Position numbers and translations under genes: made by a program. The notes below the pieces were generated by a model. That model was not told the origin of the DNA. It did not search any database and saw only the letters and a program-made list of their open reading frames with translations. From an uncultured Pigmentiphaga sp. (GTDB taxonomy: Bacteria; Pseudomonadota; Gammaproteobacteria; Burkholderiales; Burkholderiaceae_B), in NCBI GenBank assembly GCA_937891425.1, contig CALAGD010000037.1, positions 1-64,000 on the forward strand: a stretch of DNA of 64,000 nt, written 5' to 3'. Shown one piece after another: positions 53,786 through 62,265 of this stretch (position 1 is its first letter; each line of letters starts with the position of its first letter).

Positions 53786-55198
53786 ATGTCATCGCAAAAA
53801 TCGGTACTTGACCTGATCGCCCAGCATGAGGTCCAGTTCGTCGATCTACGTTTTACCGATACGCTGGGCAAAGAACAGCACGTAACGGTACCGGCAGACA
53901 AGTTTGACGAAGACAAGCTCGAGAACGGCCATGCGTTCGACGGTTCGTCGATTGCTGGATGGAAAGGCATCGAAGCGTCCGACATGCTGCTCATTCCTGA
54001 TCCGGAAACGGCGCGCCTCGATCCCTTCCGTGAACACACCACGCTGGTGTTGACATGCGATGTGGTGGAGCCCGCCGACCTGAAGGGTTATGAGCGCGAT
54101 CCACGCTCGCTCGCGAAACGTGCCGAGGCTTATCTGAAGTCCAGCGGTCTGGGTGATACCGCCTACTTCGGTCCCGAGCCCGAGTTCTTTGTGTTCGACG
54201 GAGTCAGCTGGGACGTGCAGCCGGGGGGCGCATTCTTCCGCATCTTCTCCGATGAGGCACCGTGGTCTTCGGCCAGCGGCGGCGACCAGGGCAACACCGG
54301 CCACCGTCCCCATACCAAGGGCGGTTACTTCCCGGTGCCTCCTACCGATTCGTTCCAGGACCTGCGTTCCGAGATCTGCCGTCTGCTGCAGGAACAGGGC
54401 GTGCCTGTTGAAGTGCACCACCACGAGGTGGCTGCCCCCGGCCAGCTTGAAGTCGGCACGGTGTTCAACACGCTGGTGCGTCGCGCTGACTGGAACCAGA
54501 TCCTGAAATACACGGTATGGAATGTGGCCGAAAGCTACGGCAAGACGGCGACATTCATGCCCAAGCCCGTCATGGGCGATAACGGTTCGGGCATGCACGT
54601 GCACCAGTCGGTGTGGAAAGACGGCCAGAACCTGTTCGCCGGTAACGGCTACGCTGGGCTGTCCGACTTCGCCCTGTACTACATTGGCGGCATCATCAAG
54701 CACGCCCGCGCGCTGAATGCCATTACCAACCCCACCACGAACTCGTACAAGCGTCTGGTGCCGCACTTCGAGGCACCGGTGAAGCTGGCCTACTCGGCGC
54801 GCAACCGTTCGGCCTCCATCCGGATTCCGTATGTCAGCAATCCGAAGGGACGGCGCATCGAAACGCGCTTCCCCGATCCTACCGCCAACCCCTATCTGGC
54901 GTTTGCGGCCCTCCTGATGGCGGGTCTGGATGGCGTCATGAACAAGATCCACCCCGGTGATCCGGCTGACAAGAACCTGTACGATCTGCCGCCGGAAGAG
55001 GATGCGAAGATCCCGACGGTGTGCTCGTCGCTTGAGCAGGCGCTCGAGGCACTCGACAATGATCGCGAGTTCCTCACGCGAGGTGGCGTGTTCACCAATT
55101 CCATGATCGATGCCTACATCGCGCTCAAGATGGAAGAAGTCAAGCGTACGCGCATGACGGCCACTCCGCTTGAGTTCGACATGTACTACGGGCTGTAG
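53786..55198 (+). CDS. glnA: Glutamine synthetase, type I
   Basis: ATP-dependent amidation of glutamate, the main entry of ammonia. 470 residues, GSI-beta type. Catalytic blocks: FDGSSIAGW, EPEFFVFD, NGSGMHVHQS; the adenylylation loop NLYDLPPEE carries Tyr399. AGGAG precedes the ATG at 53786. It is followed after two bases by ntrB, and has both sigma-54 and NtrC signals in front, so it should be induced by nitrogen limitation. Confidence 0.97.
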   Translation: MSSQKSVLDLIAQHEVQFVDLRFTDTLGKEQHVTVPADKFDEDKLENGHAFDGSSIAGWKGIEASDMLLIPDPETARLDPFREHTTLVLTCDVVEPADLKGYERDPRSLAKRAEAYLKSSGLGDTAYFGPEPEFFVFDGVSWDVQPGGAFFRIFSDEAPWSSASGGDQGNTGHRPHTKGGYFPVPPTDSFQDLRSEICRLLQEQGVPVEVHHHEVAAPGQLEVGTVFNTLVRRADWNQILKYTVWNVAESYGKTATFMPKPVMGDNGSGMHVHQSVWKDGQNLFAGNGYAGLSDFALYYIGGIIKHARALNAITNPTTNSYKRLVPHFEAPVKLAYSARNRSASIRIPYVSNPKGRRIETRFPDPTANPYLAFAALLMAGLDGVMNKIHPGDPADKNLYDLPPEEDAKIPTVCSSLEQALEALDNDREFLTRGGVFTNSMIDAYIALKMEEVKRTRMTATPLEFDMYYGL

Positions 55199-55200
55199 TC

Positions 55201-56328
55201 ATGCCATCGTCCAGCAAGCCAGTTCGTGTCCGTTCTGATTCTGACGGGTCGCTCTCGCTGGCTTCGCTGGACCTGCTGGCCTGCTCGGTGCTGTTGTTGC
55301 GGGCAGATGCCGTCATTGCACACGCCAATGTCGCCGCCGAGGCCCTGTTCGGGATTTCGCGGCGCAACTTGAAAGGCCGGAAGTTCTACGGTTTCTTCGC
55401 TTCAGATGCGTATCTGCGCACTTCCGTCGAAGAAGCGCTGCAGGATCGTTTTGCTCAGAAGACGCTGCCACTGACCCTGAGCTACCCGGGCCGGGAACCT
55501 GTAGAGGTCACCGCCACGCTCGTGGTGCTGCACGGGCAACCCTGGCCATTGCTGGTGGAACTACGGGAAGAGGCACAGATTCGGCGGATTGCTCAGGATG
55601 TCGAAAGCATCGAGCAGGCCGATGCCAACCGCGAGCTGCTGCGCAACCTGGCGCACGAGGTGAAGAACCCTCTCGGCGGGCTGCGGGGTGCCGCGCAGTT
55701 ATTGCAGACCGAACTCGACGATCCAGTCCTGACGGAGTACACACAGGTGATCATTGCCGAAGCCGATCGACTCCGCTCCCTGGTCGATCGGTTGTTGGCG
55801 CCACACCAGATGCAGCGACATGAAACGCTGCTGAACATTCATGAGGTGTGCGAACGCGTCGCAGCCCTCGTATTGGCCGAGTTCGGCAGCGCGGTGCGCC
55901 TGATACGCGACTACGATATCTCTGTGCCCGACCTACTGGCTGATCGCGAGCAGCTGATACAGGTCCTGCTGAACATCATGCGCAATGCGGCCCAGATTTC
56001 CAACGATCGGCCACCCGGTGACCCCGTCGAGATAACGGTTCGAACCCGGGTCGCGCGGCAGGTGACGCTGCACAAGCGACGCTATCCGCTGGCGCTCACG
56101 GTGAGCGTGATCGACAACGGTCCGGGCATACCCGAATCCATTCGGGCACGCATCTTTCATCCGTTGGTGACGGGCAGGGCAGGAGGTACCGGACTTGGAT
56201 TGTCGCTCGCCCAGAGTCTGGTGGTTCAGCACGGGGGGATCCTCACTTGCGACAGCCAGCCCGGGCGTACGGAATTTCGACTGACCCTTCCATTGCGTCG
56301 GGCGAAGATAGACGAGAAGCCCTCATGA
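55201..56328 (+). CDS. glnL: Nitrogen-regulation sensor kinase NtrB
   Basis: A 375-residue cytoplasmic histidine kinase. N-terminal PAS domain (about residues 20-130), phospho-acceptor His152 in NLAHEVKNPLGGLRGAAQLL, and an ATPase domain with NIMRNAAQ, DNGPGIPE and GGTGLGLSLAQ. With PII it controls phosphorylation of NtrC. Starts two bases after glnA and overlaps ntrC by four (ATGA). Confidence 0.96.
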   Translation: MPSSSKPVRVRSDSDGSLSLASLDLLACSVLLLRADAVIAHANVAAEALFGISRRNLKGRKFYGFFASDAYLRTSVEEALQDRFAQKTLPLTLSYPGREPVEVTATLVVLHGQPWPLLVELREEAQIRRIAQDVESIEQADANRELLRNLAHEVKNPLGGLRGAAQLLQTELDDPVLTEYTQVIIAEADRLRSLVDRLLAPHQMQRHETLLNIHEVCERVAALVLAEFGSAVRLIRDYDISVPDLLADREQLIQVLLNIMRNAAQISNDRPPGDPVEITVRTRVARQVTLHKRRYPLALTVSVIDNGPGIPESIRARIFHPLVTGRAGGTGLGLSLAQSLVVQHGGILTCDSQPGRTEFRLTLPLRRAKIDEKPS

Positions 56329-57863
56329 ATACCGTTTGGATCGTCGACGACGACCGTTCGATACGCTGGGTCATGGAAAAGGCCCTTGCGCGTGCAGGCA
56401 TCGCCTGCCGAAGTTTCGAAGATGCTGGCCAGGTGCTTGAAGCGCTGAAGCAGGACACTCCTGCTGTCCTGTTGTCGGATGTCCGCATGCCCGGCCAGGA
56501 TGGACTGCAACTACTGCAAACCGTCAAGCAGCGCATCCCGAATGTTCCGGTCATCATCATGACCGCCTACTCGGACCTTGACAGTGCGGTGGCGTCGTTC
56601 CAGGGCGGGGCCTTCGATTACCTGCCCAAACCATTTGACGTGGACGAGGCGCTCGTGCTCATCCGACGCGCGCTCGATACCTCCACATTGCACCAGGTCA
56701 ATGAGTATCGCGGCGAGATCGACAGCGGGACCCGTACAGCCGGGTCGCACATGGGGATGCTCGGTCAGGCGCCTGCGATGCAGGAGCTGTTCCGGGCGAT
56801 CGGGCGCCTCTCGCGCTCGAACGCCACGGTCCTGATCACGGGCGAATCGGGTACTGGCAAGGAGCTCGTGGCGCGCGCGCTGCATCGCTCGAGTCCGCGG
56901 GCCAACGGCCCCTTCGTTGCAATCAATACCGCGGCCATTGCCAAGGAACTGCTCGAGTCCGAACTGTTCGGTCATGAAAAGGGGGCGTTTACCGGTGCTT
57001 ATACGCGTCGGATCGGGCGTTTCGAAGAGGCTGACGGAGGTACCCTGTTCCTGGATGAAATCGGTGACATGCCGGCTGACCTTCAGACCCGGTTGCTGCG
57101 GGTGCTGGGGGAAGGGACCTTCTACCGCGTTGGGGGTGTTTCGCCCATCCATGTGAACGTGCGCATCATTGCGGCCACCCACCAGCCGCTTGAGGAGCGG
57201 GTGCGGCAGGGCCTGTTCCGCGCTGACCTGTTCCACCGGCTCAATGTGATCCGGCTGCGGCTGCCGCCGTTGCGCGAACGTCCGGAAGATATCGAACTGC
57301 TCGCTCGCCACTTTCTTCAACAGACGGCACACCGGCTGGGCGTAGAGCCGAAGCAGCTTACGCCCGAAGCGATGCGTGTGCTGCGTCAGTTTCCTTTCCC
57401 GGGCAACGTGCGCCAGCTGGAGAACATCTGCCATTGGCTGACCGTGATGTCCGCCTCGCCCTGGATAGACGTGTCCGACCTGCCACCCGAGGTCAGACAT
57501 GCCACCGGCGTGCTTCCCTCTACGGAGGCCGACCATCTCGTGCATGAACCGGCGCATTTTCTCGAGACGGGCAGCCTGGCACAGGGACATACGGCCGCAG
57601 AAGCTGCGCCAGTGGTGCAGGAAGTGGCTGCCGCCCAGGTGGAGGACGGTACTACGTGGCTGCAGGGCCTGCGTGCGGAAGTGCGGCAGCGTTTGCAGGC
57701 CGGAGAGTCCAACGTGTTGCAGACCCTGACACGCGAGTTTGAACGTACGTTGATTACGACTGCTCTTGAAATCAGCGCCGGGCGCCGCGTTGAAGCCGCG
57801 GCGCGGCTGGGGCTGGGACGCAACACGATTACGCGCAAGATGCGGGAACTCGGGCTGGAATGA
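56325..57863 (+). CDS. glnG: Nitrogen-regulation response regulator NtrC
   Basis: A 512-residue sigma-54 activator. Receiver domain with phospho-acceptor Asp52 (LLSDVRMPG); AAA+ domain with GESGTGKE (173-180) and the sigma-54 contact loop GAFTGA (220-225); C-terminal Fis-type helix-turn-helix (AAARLGLGRNTITRKMREL). A linker of about 80 residues before the DNA-binding domain is longer than in E. coli. It should bind its own site 2.9 kb upstream, in front of glnA. Confidence 0.97.
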   Translation: MNTVWIVDDDRSIRWVMEKALARAGIACRSFEDAGQVLEALKQDTPAVLLSDVRMPGQDGLQLLQTVKQRIPNVPVIIMTAYSDLDSAVASFQGGAFDYLPKPFDVDEALVLIRRALDTSTLHQVNEYRGEIDSGTRTAGSHMGMLGQAPAMQELFRAIGRLSRSNATVLITGESGTGKELVARALHRSSPRANGPFVAINTAAIAKELLESELFGHEKGAFTGAYTRRIGRFEEADGGTLFLDEIGDMPADLQTRLLRVLGEGTFYRVGGVSPIHVNVRIIAATHQPLEERVRQGLFRADLFHRLNVIRLRLPPLRERPEDIELLARHFLQQTAHRLGVEPKQLTPEAMRVLRQFPFPGNVRQLENICHWLTVMSASPWIDVSDLPPEVRHATGVLPSTEADHLVHEPAHFLETGSLAQGHTAAEAAPVVQEVAAAQVEDGTTWLQGLRAEVRQRLQAGESNVLQTLTREFERTLITTALEISAGRRVEAAARLGLGRNTITRKMRELGLE

Positions 57864-57928
57864 TGCGGTGGTTCCGCGGATCCCCGGACGCCGTGGCTGC
57901 GAACTACGGGGCCGCGGCCGCACCAGGC

Positions 57929-58747
57929 TCAGCGCCCCTCAAAACGTGGGGAACGCTTTTCGGCGAACGCGCGCCGGGCTTCCTGCACGTCTCGGGTGGT
58001 GAGCAGCTGCTTCTGGAGGCGCTGTTCCTCTCGCAGGAACTCGACTGGATCCGGCCACTGGCGAGCCAGCAGGGAGCGCAGGCCCTGCAGGGCAAGTGGG
58101 GCACGGGTCATCAGCCGCGCGGCTATTGCGCGGGCATGCTCCAGCAGGACCGGATCGTCGACCACGGATTCGACCAGCCCCCAGTCAAGGGCCAGCTCAG
58201 CCTCGACTACCAGTCCTTCAAACATCATGCGTCGCGCTCGTCCCATACCGATGCGCAGGGGCAAGGTGTAGGCCAGACCGGTATCGGGCACCAGACCAAC
58301 CCCCGTGAACGGCGCGCAAAAGCGCGCCGATCGCGCGGCAACGATGTAATCGCAGGCAAGCGCAAGTGACAGTCCGGCTCCATAGGCATTGCCTGCCACT
58401 GCAGCGATGACCGGCTTGCGCGACTGCATCAGCAGCAGGAAGCAGCGATGCAGCACATCCAGCCGTTCCTCCCCGTTCGGGCCCGGCGACGTGTCCTTGA
58501 GGTCGGCGCCCGTGCTGAAATGCCCCTGAGCACCGGTGAGGAGAATGACGCTAATGTCCGGATTGTCCTGACAATGCTCCAGCAGGCGGGCCAGCTCGAG
58601 CAGCAGGCCGACGTTGAGAGCATTCATGCGGCGCGGACGATTCAAGGTAATGAGGGCCACCCCGTCGCCGTGTTCGTACAGAACGGATGGCTCCACGGAA
58701 TCAGGCGACTGCGCGGGAGAATGTTCAGGTAGCGTGGTTCCAGTCAT
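57929..58747 (-). CDS. Enoyl-CoA hydratase/isomerase family protein (PaaG-like)
   Basis: A 272-residue crotonase-fold protein with the oxyanion loop GNAYGAGLSLALACDY. By manual alignment neither catalytic Glu of classic enoyl-CoA hydratase is kept: the first is Ser (GAGLSLA), the second Phe (CAPFTGVG). An Asp in GLVPDTG matches the acid of PaaG-type isomerases. So an isomerase role is likelier than a hydratase one. It lies 30 bases after xthA on the same strand. Substrate unknown. The start at 58747 has no strong ribosome site. Confidence 0.85.
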   Translation of the reverse strand: MTGTTLPEHSPAQSPDSVEPSVLYEHGDGVALITLNRPRRMNALNVGLLLELARLLEHCQDNPDISVILLTGAQGHFSTGADLKDTSPGPNGEERLDVLHRCFLLLMQSRKPVIAAVAGNAYGAGLSLALACDYIVAARSARFCAPFTGVGLVPDTGLAYTLPLRIGMGRARRMMFEGLVVEAELALDWGLVESVVDDPVLLEHARAIAARLMTRAPLALQGLRSLLARQWPDPVEFLREEQRLQKQLLTTRDVQEARRAFAEKRSPRFEGR

Positions 58748-58777
58748 GGTCGTGCCAGTGTGCTTCGTGGCGGAGGT

Positions 58778-59557
58778 TCAAAGGTCGAGTGTGGCAATGA
58801 CGGGGGCATGGTCGGAAGGCTGTTGAGCGCGCCGCGGTTCCTTGTCGATGGTGCAGGCCATGCAATGAGGGCGCAAAGCTTCCGAAAGAAGGATGAGATC
58901 GATGCGTAATCCTGCGTTGCGACGGAAAGCCATCATGCGGTAGTCCCACCAGCTGAATGATTTCTCAGGCTGATCGAACAGCCTGAAAGCATCGTGCAGG
59001 CCCAGGCCAAGCAACGACCTGAACGCTTCGCGCTCCGGCGCGGATACGTGGACCTTTCCTTCCCATTTTGCGGGATCATGCACGTCGCGGTCTTCCGGAG
59101 CGATATTAAAGTCGCCCAGCAGCACGAGCTGAGGATGACGCGTCAGTTCTTCCTGCAGATAGTCGCGCAGTGCGGCAAACCAGCGCAACTTGTAGTCGAA
59201 CTTCTCGCTGCCGACTTCCTGGCCATTTGGACAGTACACGTTGACCACCCGCAAGTCGCCGCGTGCCGACGGGTAAGTGGCCGCTATGAGACGGCGTTGT
59301 TCGTCTTTGAAACCAGGGATGTTGTACGCAATGTCGCGCGGTTCCTCGCGCGAGAGGATGGCCACGCCGTTGTAGGTGTTCTGGCCGAACACCGCGGAGT
59401 GATAGCCGGCGGCACGGACCTCCTCAGCAGGGAACATGGCATCGGGCAGCTTCAGTTCCTGCAGGCACAGGATGTCGACGGGGCTGGACGCAAGCCAGGT
59501 CAGCACATGCGGCAGTCGCACACGGATCGAGTTGATGTTCCAGGTAGCAAGTTTCAC
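58778..59557 (-). CDS. xthA: Exodeoxyribonuclease III
   Basis: AP endonuclease/3'-5' exonuclease for base-excision repair. 259 residues with WNINSIRVR, the metal Glu in LCLQELKLP, GDFNIAPEDRDVHDP and the C-terminal SDHAPV. It starts with GTG at 59557. It lies 74 bases after the LuxR gene. Confidence 0.94.
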   Translation of the reverse strand: MKLATWNINSIRVRLPHVLTWLASSPVDILCLQELKLPDAMFPAEEVRAAGYHSAVFGQNTYNGVAILSREEPRDIAYNIPGFKDEQRRLIAATYPSARGDLRVVNVYCPNGQEVGSEKFDYKLRWFAALRDYLQEELTRHPQLVLLGDFNIAPEDRDVHDPAKWEGKVHVSAPEREAFRSLLGLGLHDAFRLFDQPEKSFSWWDYRMMAFRRNAGLRIDLILLSEALRPHCMACTIDKEPRRAQQPSDHAPVIATLDL

Positions 59558-59630
59558 GACGTTTGATCGGGCGTTGGTAGAACAGCCATAAGGGTAGCAC
59601 TCCCATGAGGGCGGGTGCCGCTTGCGCGTG

Positions 59631-60467
59631 TTACTGCTGATCGACGAGGTGAACGTACTTGTGAATAAGATCGAAGCGGGAAGTGACTTCCAGCTTGCGG
59701 TAGATCTTCTTGCGGAACGTGCGGACCGTGTTTACGGACACTTCAAGGTCGAGCGCGATGGCGTCGGCACTGAGCCCGGAAATGAGCCGGCGGAACACGT
59801 CATGCTCGCGCGGTGTCAGTTTGGCCAGGCGCTCGATGCGGGCCTGCAGCGAGACCGCAGGCATCAGAGTGCCCGCAGCCGAACGCATGACATAGTGCTG
59901 CTGCAGCCAGGCCGCGATGGTGTCCTGCCAGACATGGAGCAGGGCTTCGTCCTGTGGAGTGAAATCTGGCGAACTCTTGTGCCGGTAAAAATGCACGGCC
60001 AGCCGCGTGCGCTGCCAGTTGGTGCTGATCGCGATGCGATCGGCCAGCTGGGTGCGATGAAAGAAAAAATCCTTATAGACCGAACTGCCCGGGATGGACG
60101 GATTCATCCGGGTGAGCCGCACGCCTTCGTGCGCTTGCGTGAGGGGTTCCTCCGCGGTCGGGTCCATCAGGTGGTAGGAGTCGAGGTAGCGTCGCGTGAG
60201 CGCCTGAGTAAGCTGGGGCGAGAGATTGCCCACGTTGCAAAGCTCAACCCCCGCACGATTGGGTTCGAGCGCGTACGCCACGATCTGGTCGACAACGCAG
60301 ACGTCGGCAGACACGAACTCGAAGAGAGTGGGGCCAAACCGCTCGCTGCCCACGGCTTGCACCACCGCACCCAGACGCGCGCAGGTGGCGCGGCAGCGCG
60401 ACGCCCAGTCAGTAGCGGGCGTGTTCGCGCCGGCCGCTGCGCATGGCACTTCAGAAGCCTCGTGCAT
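59631..60467 (-). CDS. LuxR-type transcriptional regulator
   Basis: A 278-residue regulator with a C-terminal LuxR helix-turn-helix (KLTPREHDVFRRLISGLS, then VNTVRTFRKKIYRKL). The N-terminal 200 residues match no sensor domain I can name with confidence and could bind a small ligand. It starts 14 bases after the Rieske oxygenase stop and is probably cotranscribed, so it may respond to the substrate or product of that enzyme. No ribosome site is seen before the ATG at 60467. Confidence 0.88.
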   Translation of the reverse strand: MHEASEVPCAAAGANTPATDWASRCRATCARLGAVVQAVGSERFGPTLFEFVSADVCVVDQIVAYALEPNRAGVELCNVGNLSPQLTQALTRRYLDSYHLMDPTAEEPLTQAHEGVRLTRMNPSIPGSSVYKDFFFHRTQLADRIAISTNWQRTRLAVHFYRHKSSPDFTPQDEALLHVWQDTIAAWLQQHYVMRSAAGTLMPAVSLQARIERLAKLTPREHDVFRRLISGLSADAIALDLEVSVNTVRTFRKKIYRKLEVTSRFDLIHKYVHLVDQQ

Positions 60468-60481
60468 GATGGGTGCGCCGG

Positions 60482-61642
60482 TCAGGACGCTTGTGCTTCG
60501 GCGACCCTCTTTTCCTGGGATGCAACCGTCGCCTGTGCACGCAGGCGTGCTTCGCGCGCGGCAGCCTCGGCTTCAGCTCGTGCCTTGATGTACTTGCGCA
60601 TTTCCACCGACGCCTGGTCGCTGGCCACCGAGATTTCGAAGAAGTTCTCGTCTGCCTGCTCAAGCACCTTCTCGAGCCGCTCGAGGCCGTCGACATCTTC
60701 GTAGAACGCGGCGAAGAGCTGGTCGTGCATGAACTGGGTAACCCAGTCCTGATCGAGGGCGAAGTCGCGGCCGTGCACGATGAAGTAGTGTGTGGAGCCG
60801 TGCGTTTCAGGCGTGGGAATGTGAGCCGTGCGAATGCGGAACTCGGGACGGTTCTCGGGAGGCAGGGCATTGTCGTAGAAGCGCACGGTCACGCAATGCA
60901 GCGAGGGTGCGAGGAACTCGGACCGGACGATGCGCGCTGCATTGGGGTAGCCTTCCATACCCGTCGGTTTTGCCCACACCGGGGGCAAGGTTGTGGGAAC
61001 GACGTCACGCAGCAGAGCGAACGTGCTTTCATTGATTTCGGCCCGGAACCTGGCGGAAGCGTAGTCGGGCGTACCAAAGGTCTTGGCGTGCAGGTAAGTG
61101 AGGTGAGTGAGATCCAGCAGATTCTCGTGCAGACTGACGTAATTGCCCCTGAGGTGGATGTAGCCCTTGGAGCAAACCCATTCGTCAGACGCCACCCAGT
61201 CGGCGGGGGGCAGACGGGCGGGGTCGGCGGGTTCATCACCCATCCAGATCCAGACCAGCGGACCACGTTCGATCAGCGGGTAGGAGTGGACGCCCAGCCC
61301 GCGGGGGCAGCGCGGCTGCGAGGGCACCTCTATGAGCGTGCCTGCGGCATCGAAACGGAAACCGTGATAGCCGCACACGATGGTGTCGCCCTGCAGCTGA
61401 CCTGCGGACAGTGGATACGAGCGGTGCAGGCAGCGGTCTTCGAGCGCCACTGCCCGGCCATCCTCGGTACGGTAAAGAACGATGTCGCGTCCGAGGATGG
61501 TGCGTTTCAGCAGTGTGCGTCCGAGCTCGTCGCCGAAGGCAGCCACATACCATTCGTTATAGATGAAGGGAGTGTTGCGGTCGGCCATCCGGCTTTGCGC
61601 GGTCTGGGCCGCGCGGATGGTGTCGGGTGACGGTCGTGCCAT
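60482..61642 (-). CDS. Rieske non-haem iron oxygenase (VanA-like)
   Basis: A 386-residue aromatic-ring oxygenase alpha subunit. The Rieske centre is RCLHR and CGYHG; the iron site is ENLLDLTHLTYLH. The family includes vanillate, dicamba and phthalate-type oxygenases. AGGAGA precedes the ATG at 61642. Odd: the last 40 residues are Ala/Glu/Arg-rich and probably a coiled coil. No reductase is adjacent; VanB at 29.8 kb is the only candidate in the window. A TGTATACA palindrome identical to those before vanA lies 117 bases upstream. Confidence 0.9.
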   Translation of the reverse strand: MARPSPDTIRAAQTAQSRMADRNTPFIYNEWYVAAFGDELGRTLLKRTILGRDIVLYRTEDGRAVALEDRCLHRSYPLSAGQLQGDTIVCGYHGFRFDAAGTLIEVPSQPRCPRGLGVHSYPLIERGPLVWIWMGDEPADPARLPPADWVASDEWVCSKGYIHLRGNYVSLHENLLDLTHLTYLHAKTFGTPDYASARFRAEINESTFALLRDVVPTTLPPVWAKPTGMEGYPNAARIVRSEFLAPSLHCVTVRFYDNALPPENRPEFRIRTAHIPTPETHGSTHYFIVHGRDFALDQDWVTQFMHDQLFAAFYEDVDGLERLEKVLEQADENFFEISVASDQASVEMRKYIKARAEAEAAAREARLRAQATVASQEKRVAEAQAS

Positions 61643-61744
61643 GTCTTGTCTCCTGCCAACGTGACCCGGGGCCATGCTTTGGCGCACCGGGTGGCCCTGT
61701 ATGGATCGACGTCGCTAGTGTTTGTGCGTAGTAACGACGGACCG

Positions 61745-61766
61745 GCTTGCATGCAAGCTGTATACA
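61745..61766. promoter_or_regulatory. Palindrome pair upstream of the second Rieske gene
   Basis: A perfect 14-base palindrome GCTTGCATGCAAGC (61745-61758) is followed at once by TGTATACA (61759-61766), the same 8-mer as the GntR-type sites near 27.7 and 28.6 kb. They lie in the 199-base promoter gap before the Rieske gene. Confidence 0.6.
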
Positions 61767-61841
61767 AGCCTTTGATGGGGTTAGTTTATTGATGCCACCT
61801 TGCCTGATCTATCACCCCTTGGGGTGATTCTAGCGCATCCT

Positions 61842-62222
61842 TCAGTCCGTGCGGTCCATGCCATTGCGAACCCGCGCCGAGATGCCGCGCAGGCTGCGGA
61901 AACGACGGGCGGCCCAGAGCGAGATCATGCCTGACATCCACCCAAGCGCGACGCCCAGGCAGTCGGCGAGCAGATCGCTCCATTCGGCGAAGCGGTATGG
62001 CGTCAACGACTGGACTACTTCGATGGCGCCACCGTACGCCATGAGGAACAGCACCATGCGGACCGTGTGCCGGGGATAGGCCCATGCCCCCAGCGCGCCG
62101 AGTACGGCGAATGCCAGGACGTGATTGGTCTTGTCCCATCCGGTGCTGGGCAGGCCAGCGTTGCCTGGCAGCAGCGAAACGATCAGAACCGCCACCAGGG
62201 TGACGTAGAAGACGGCCCGCAT
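61842..62222 (-). CDS. VanZ-like membrane protein
   Basis: A 126-residue protein with four membrane segments, matching the VanZ-like family (opens MRAVFYVTLVAVLIVSLLPG; DKTNHVLAFAVLGALG; PYRFAEWSDLLADCLGVALG). Function is unknown in this context; the family name comes from a teicoplanin-resistance gene and does not imply resistance here. GGAGGAG precedes the ATG at 62222. It follows prlC by 43 bases. Confidence 0.87.
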   Translation of the reverse strand: MRAVFYVTLVAVLIVSLLPGNAGLPSTGWDKTNHVLAFAVLGALGAWAYPRHTVRMVLFLMAYGGAIEVVQSLTPYRFAEWSDLLADCLGVALGWMSGMISLWAARRFRSLRGISARVRNGMDRTD

Positions 62223-62265
62223 GACTCCTCCTTCGATGGGAACCAGTGACTGATGCGGTTCCGGT

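Noticed and set aside
53846..54952. 368-codon ORF antisense to glnA
   Set aside because: Shadow of a conserved gene; no features of its own.
56511..57923. 470-codon ORF antisense to ntrC
   Set aside because: Shadow of ntrC; low-quality product, no ribosome site.
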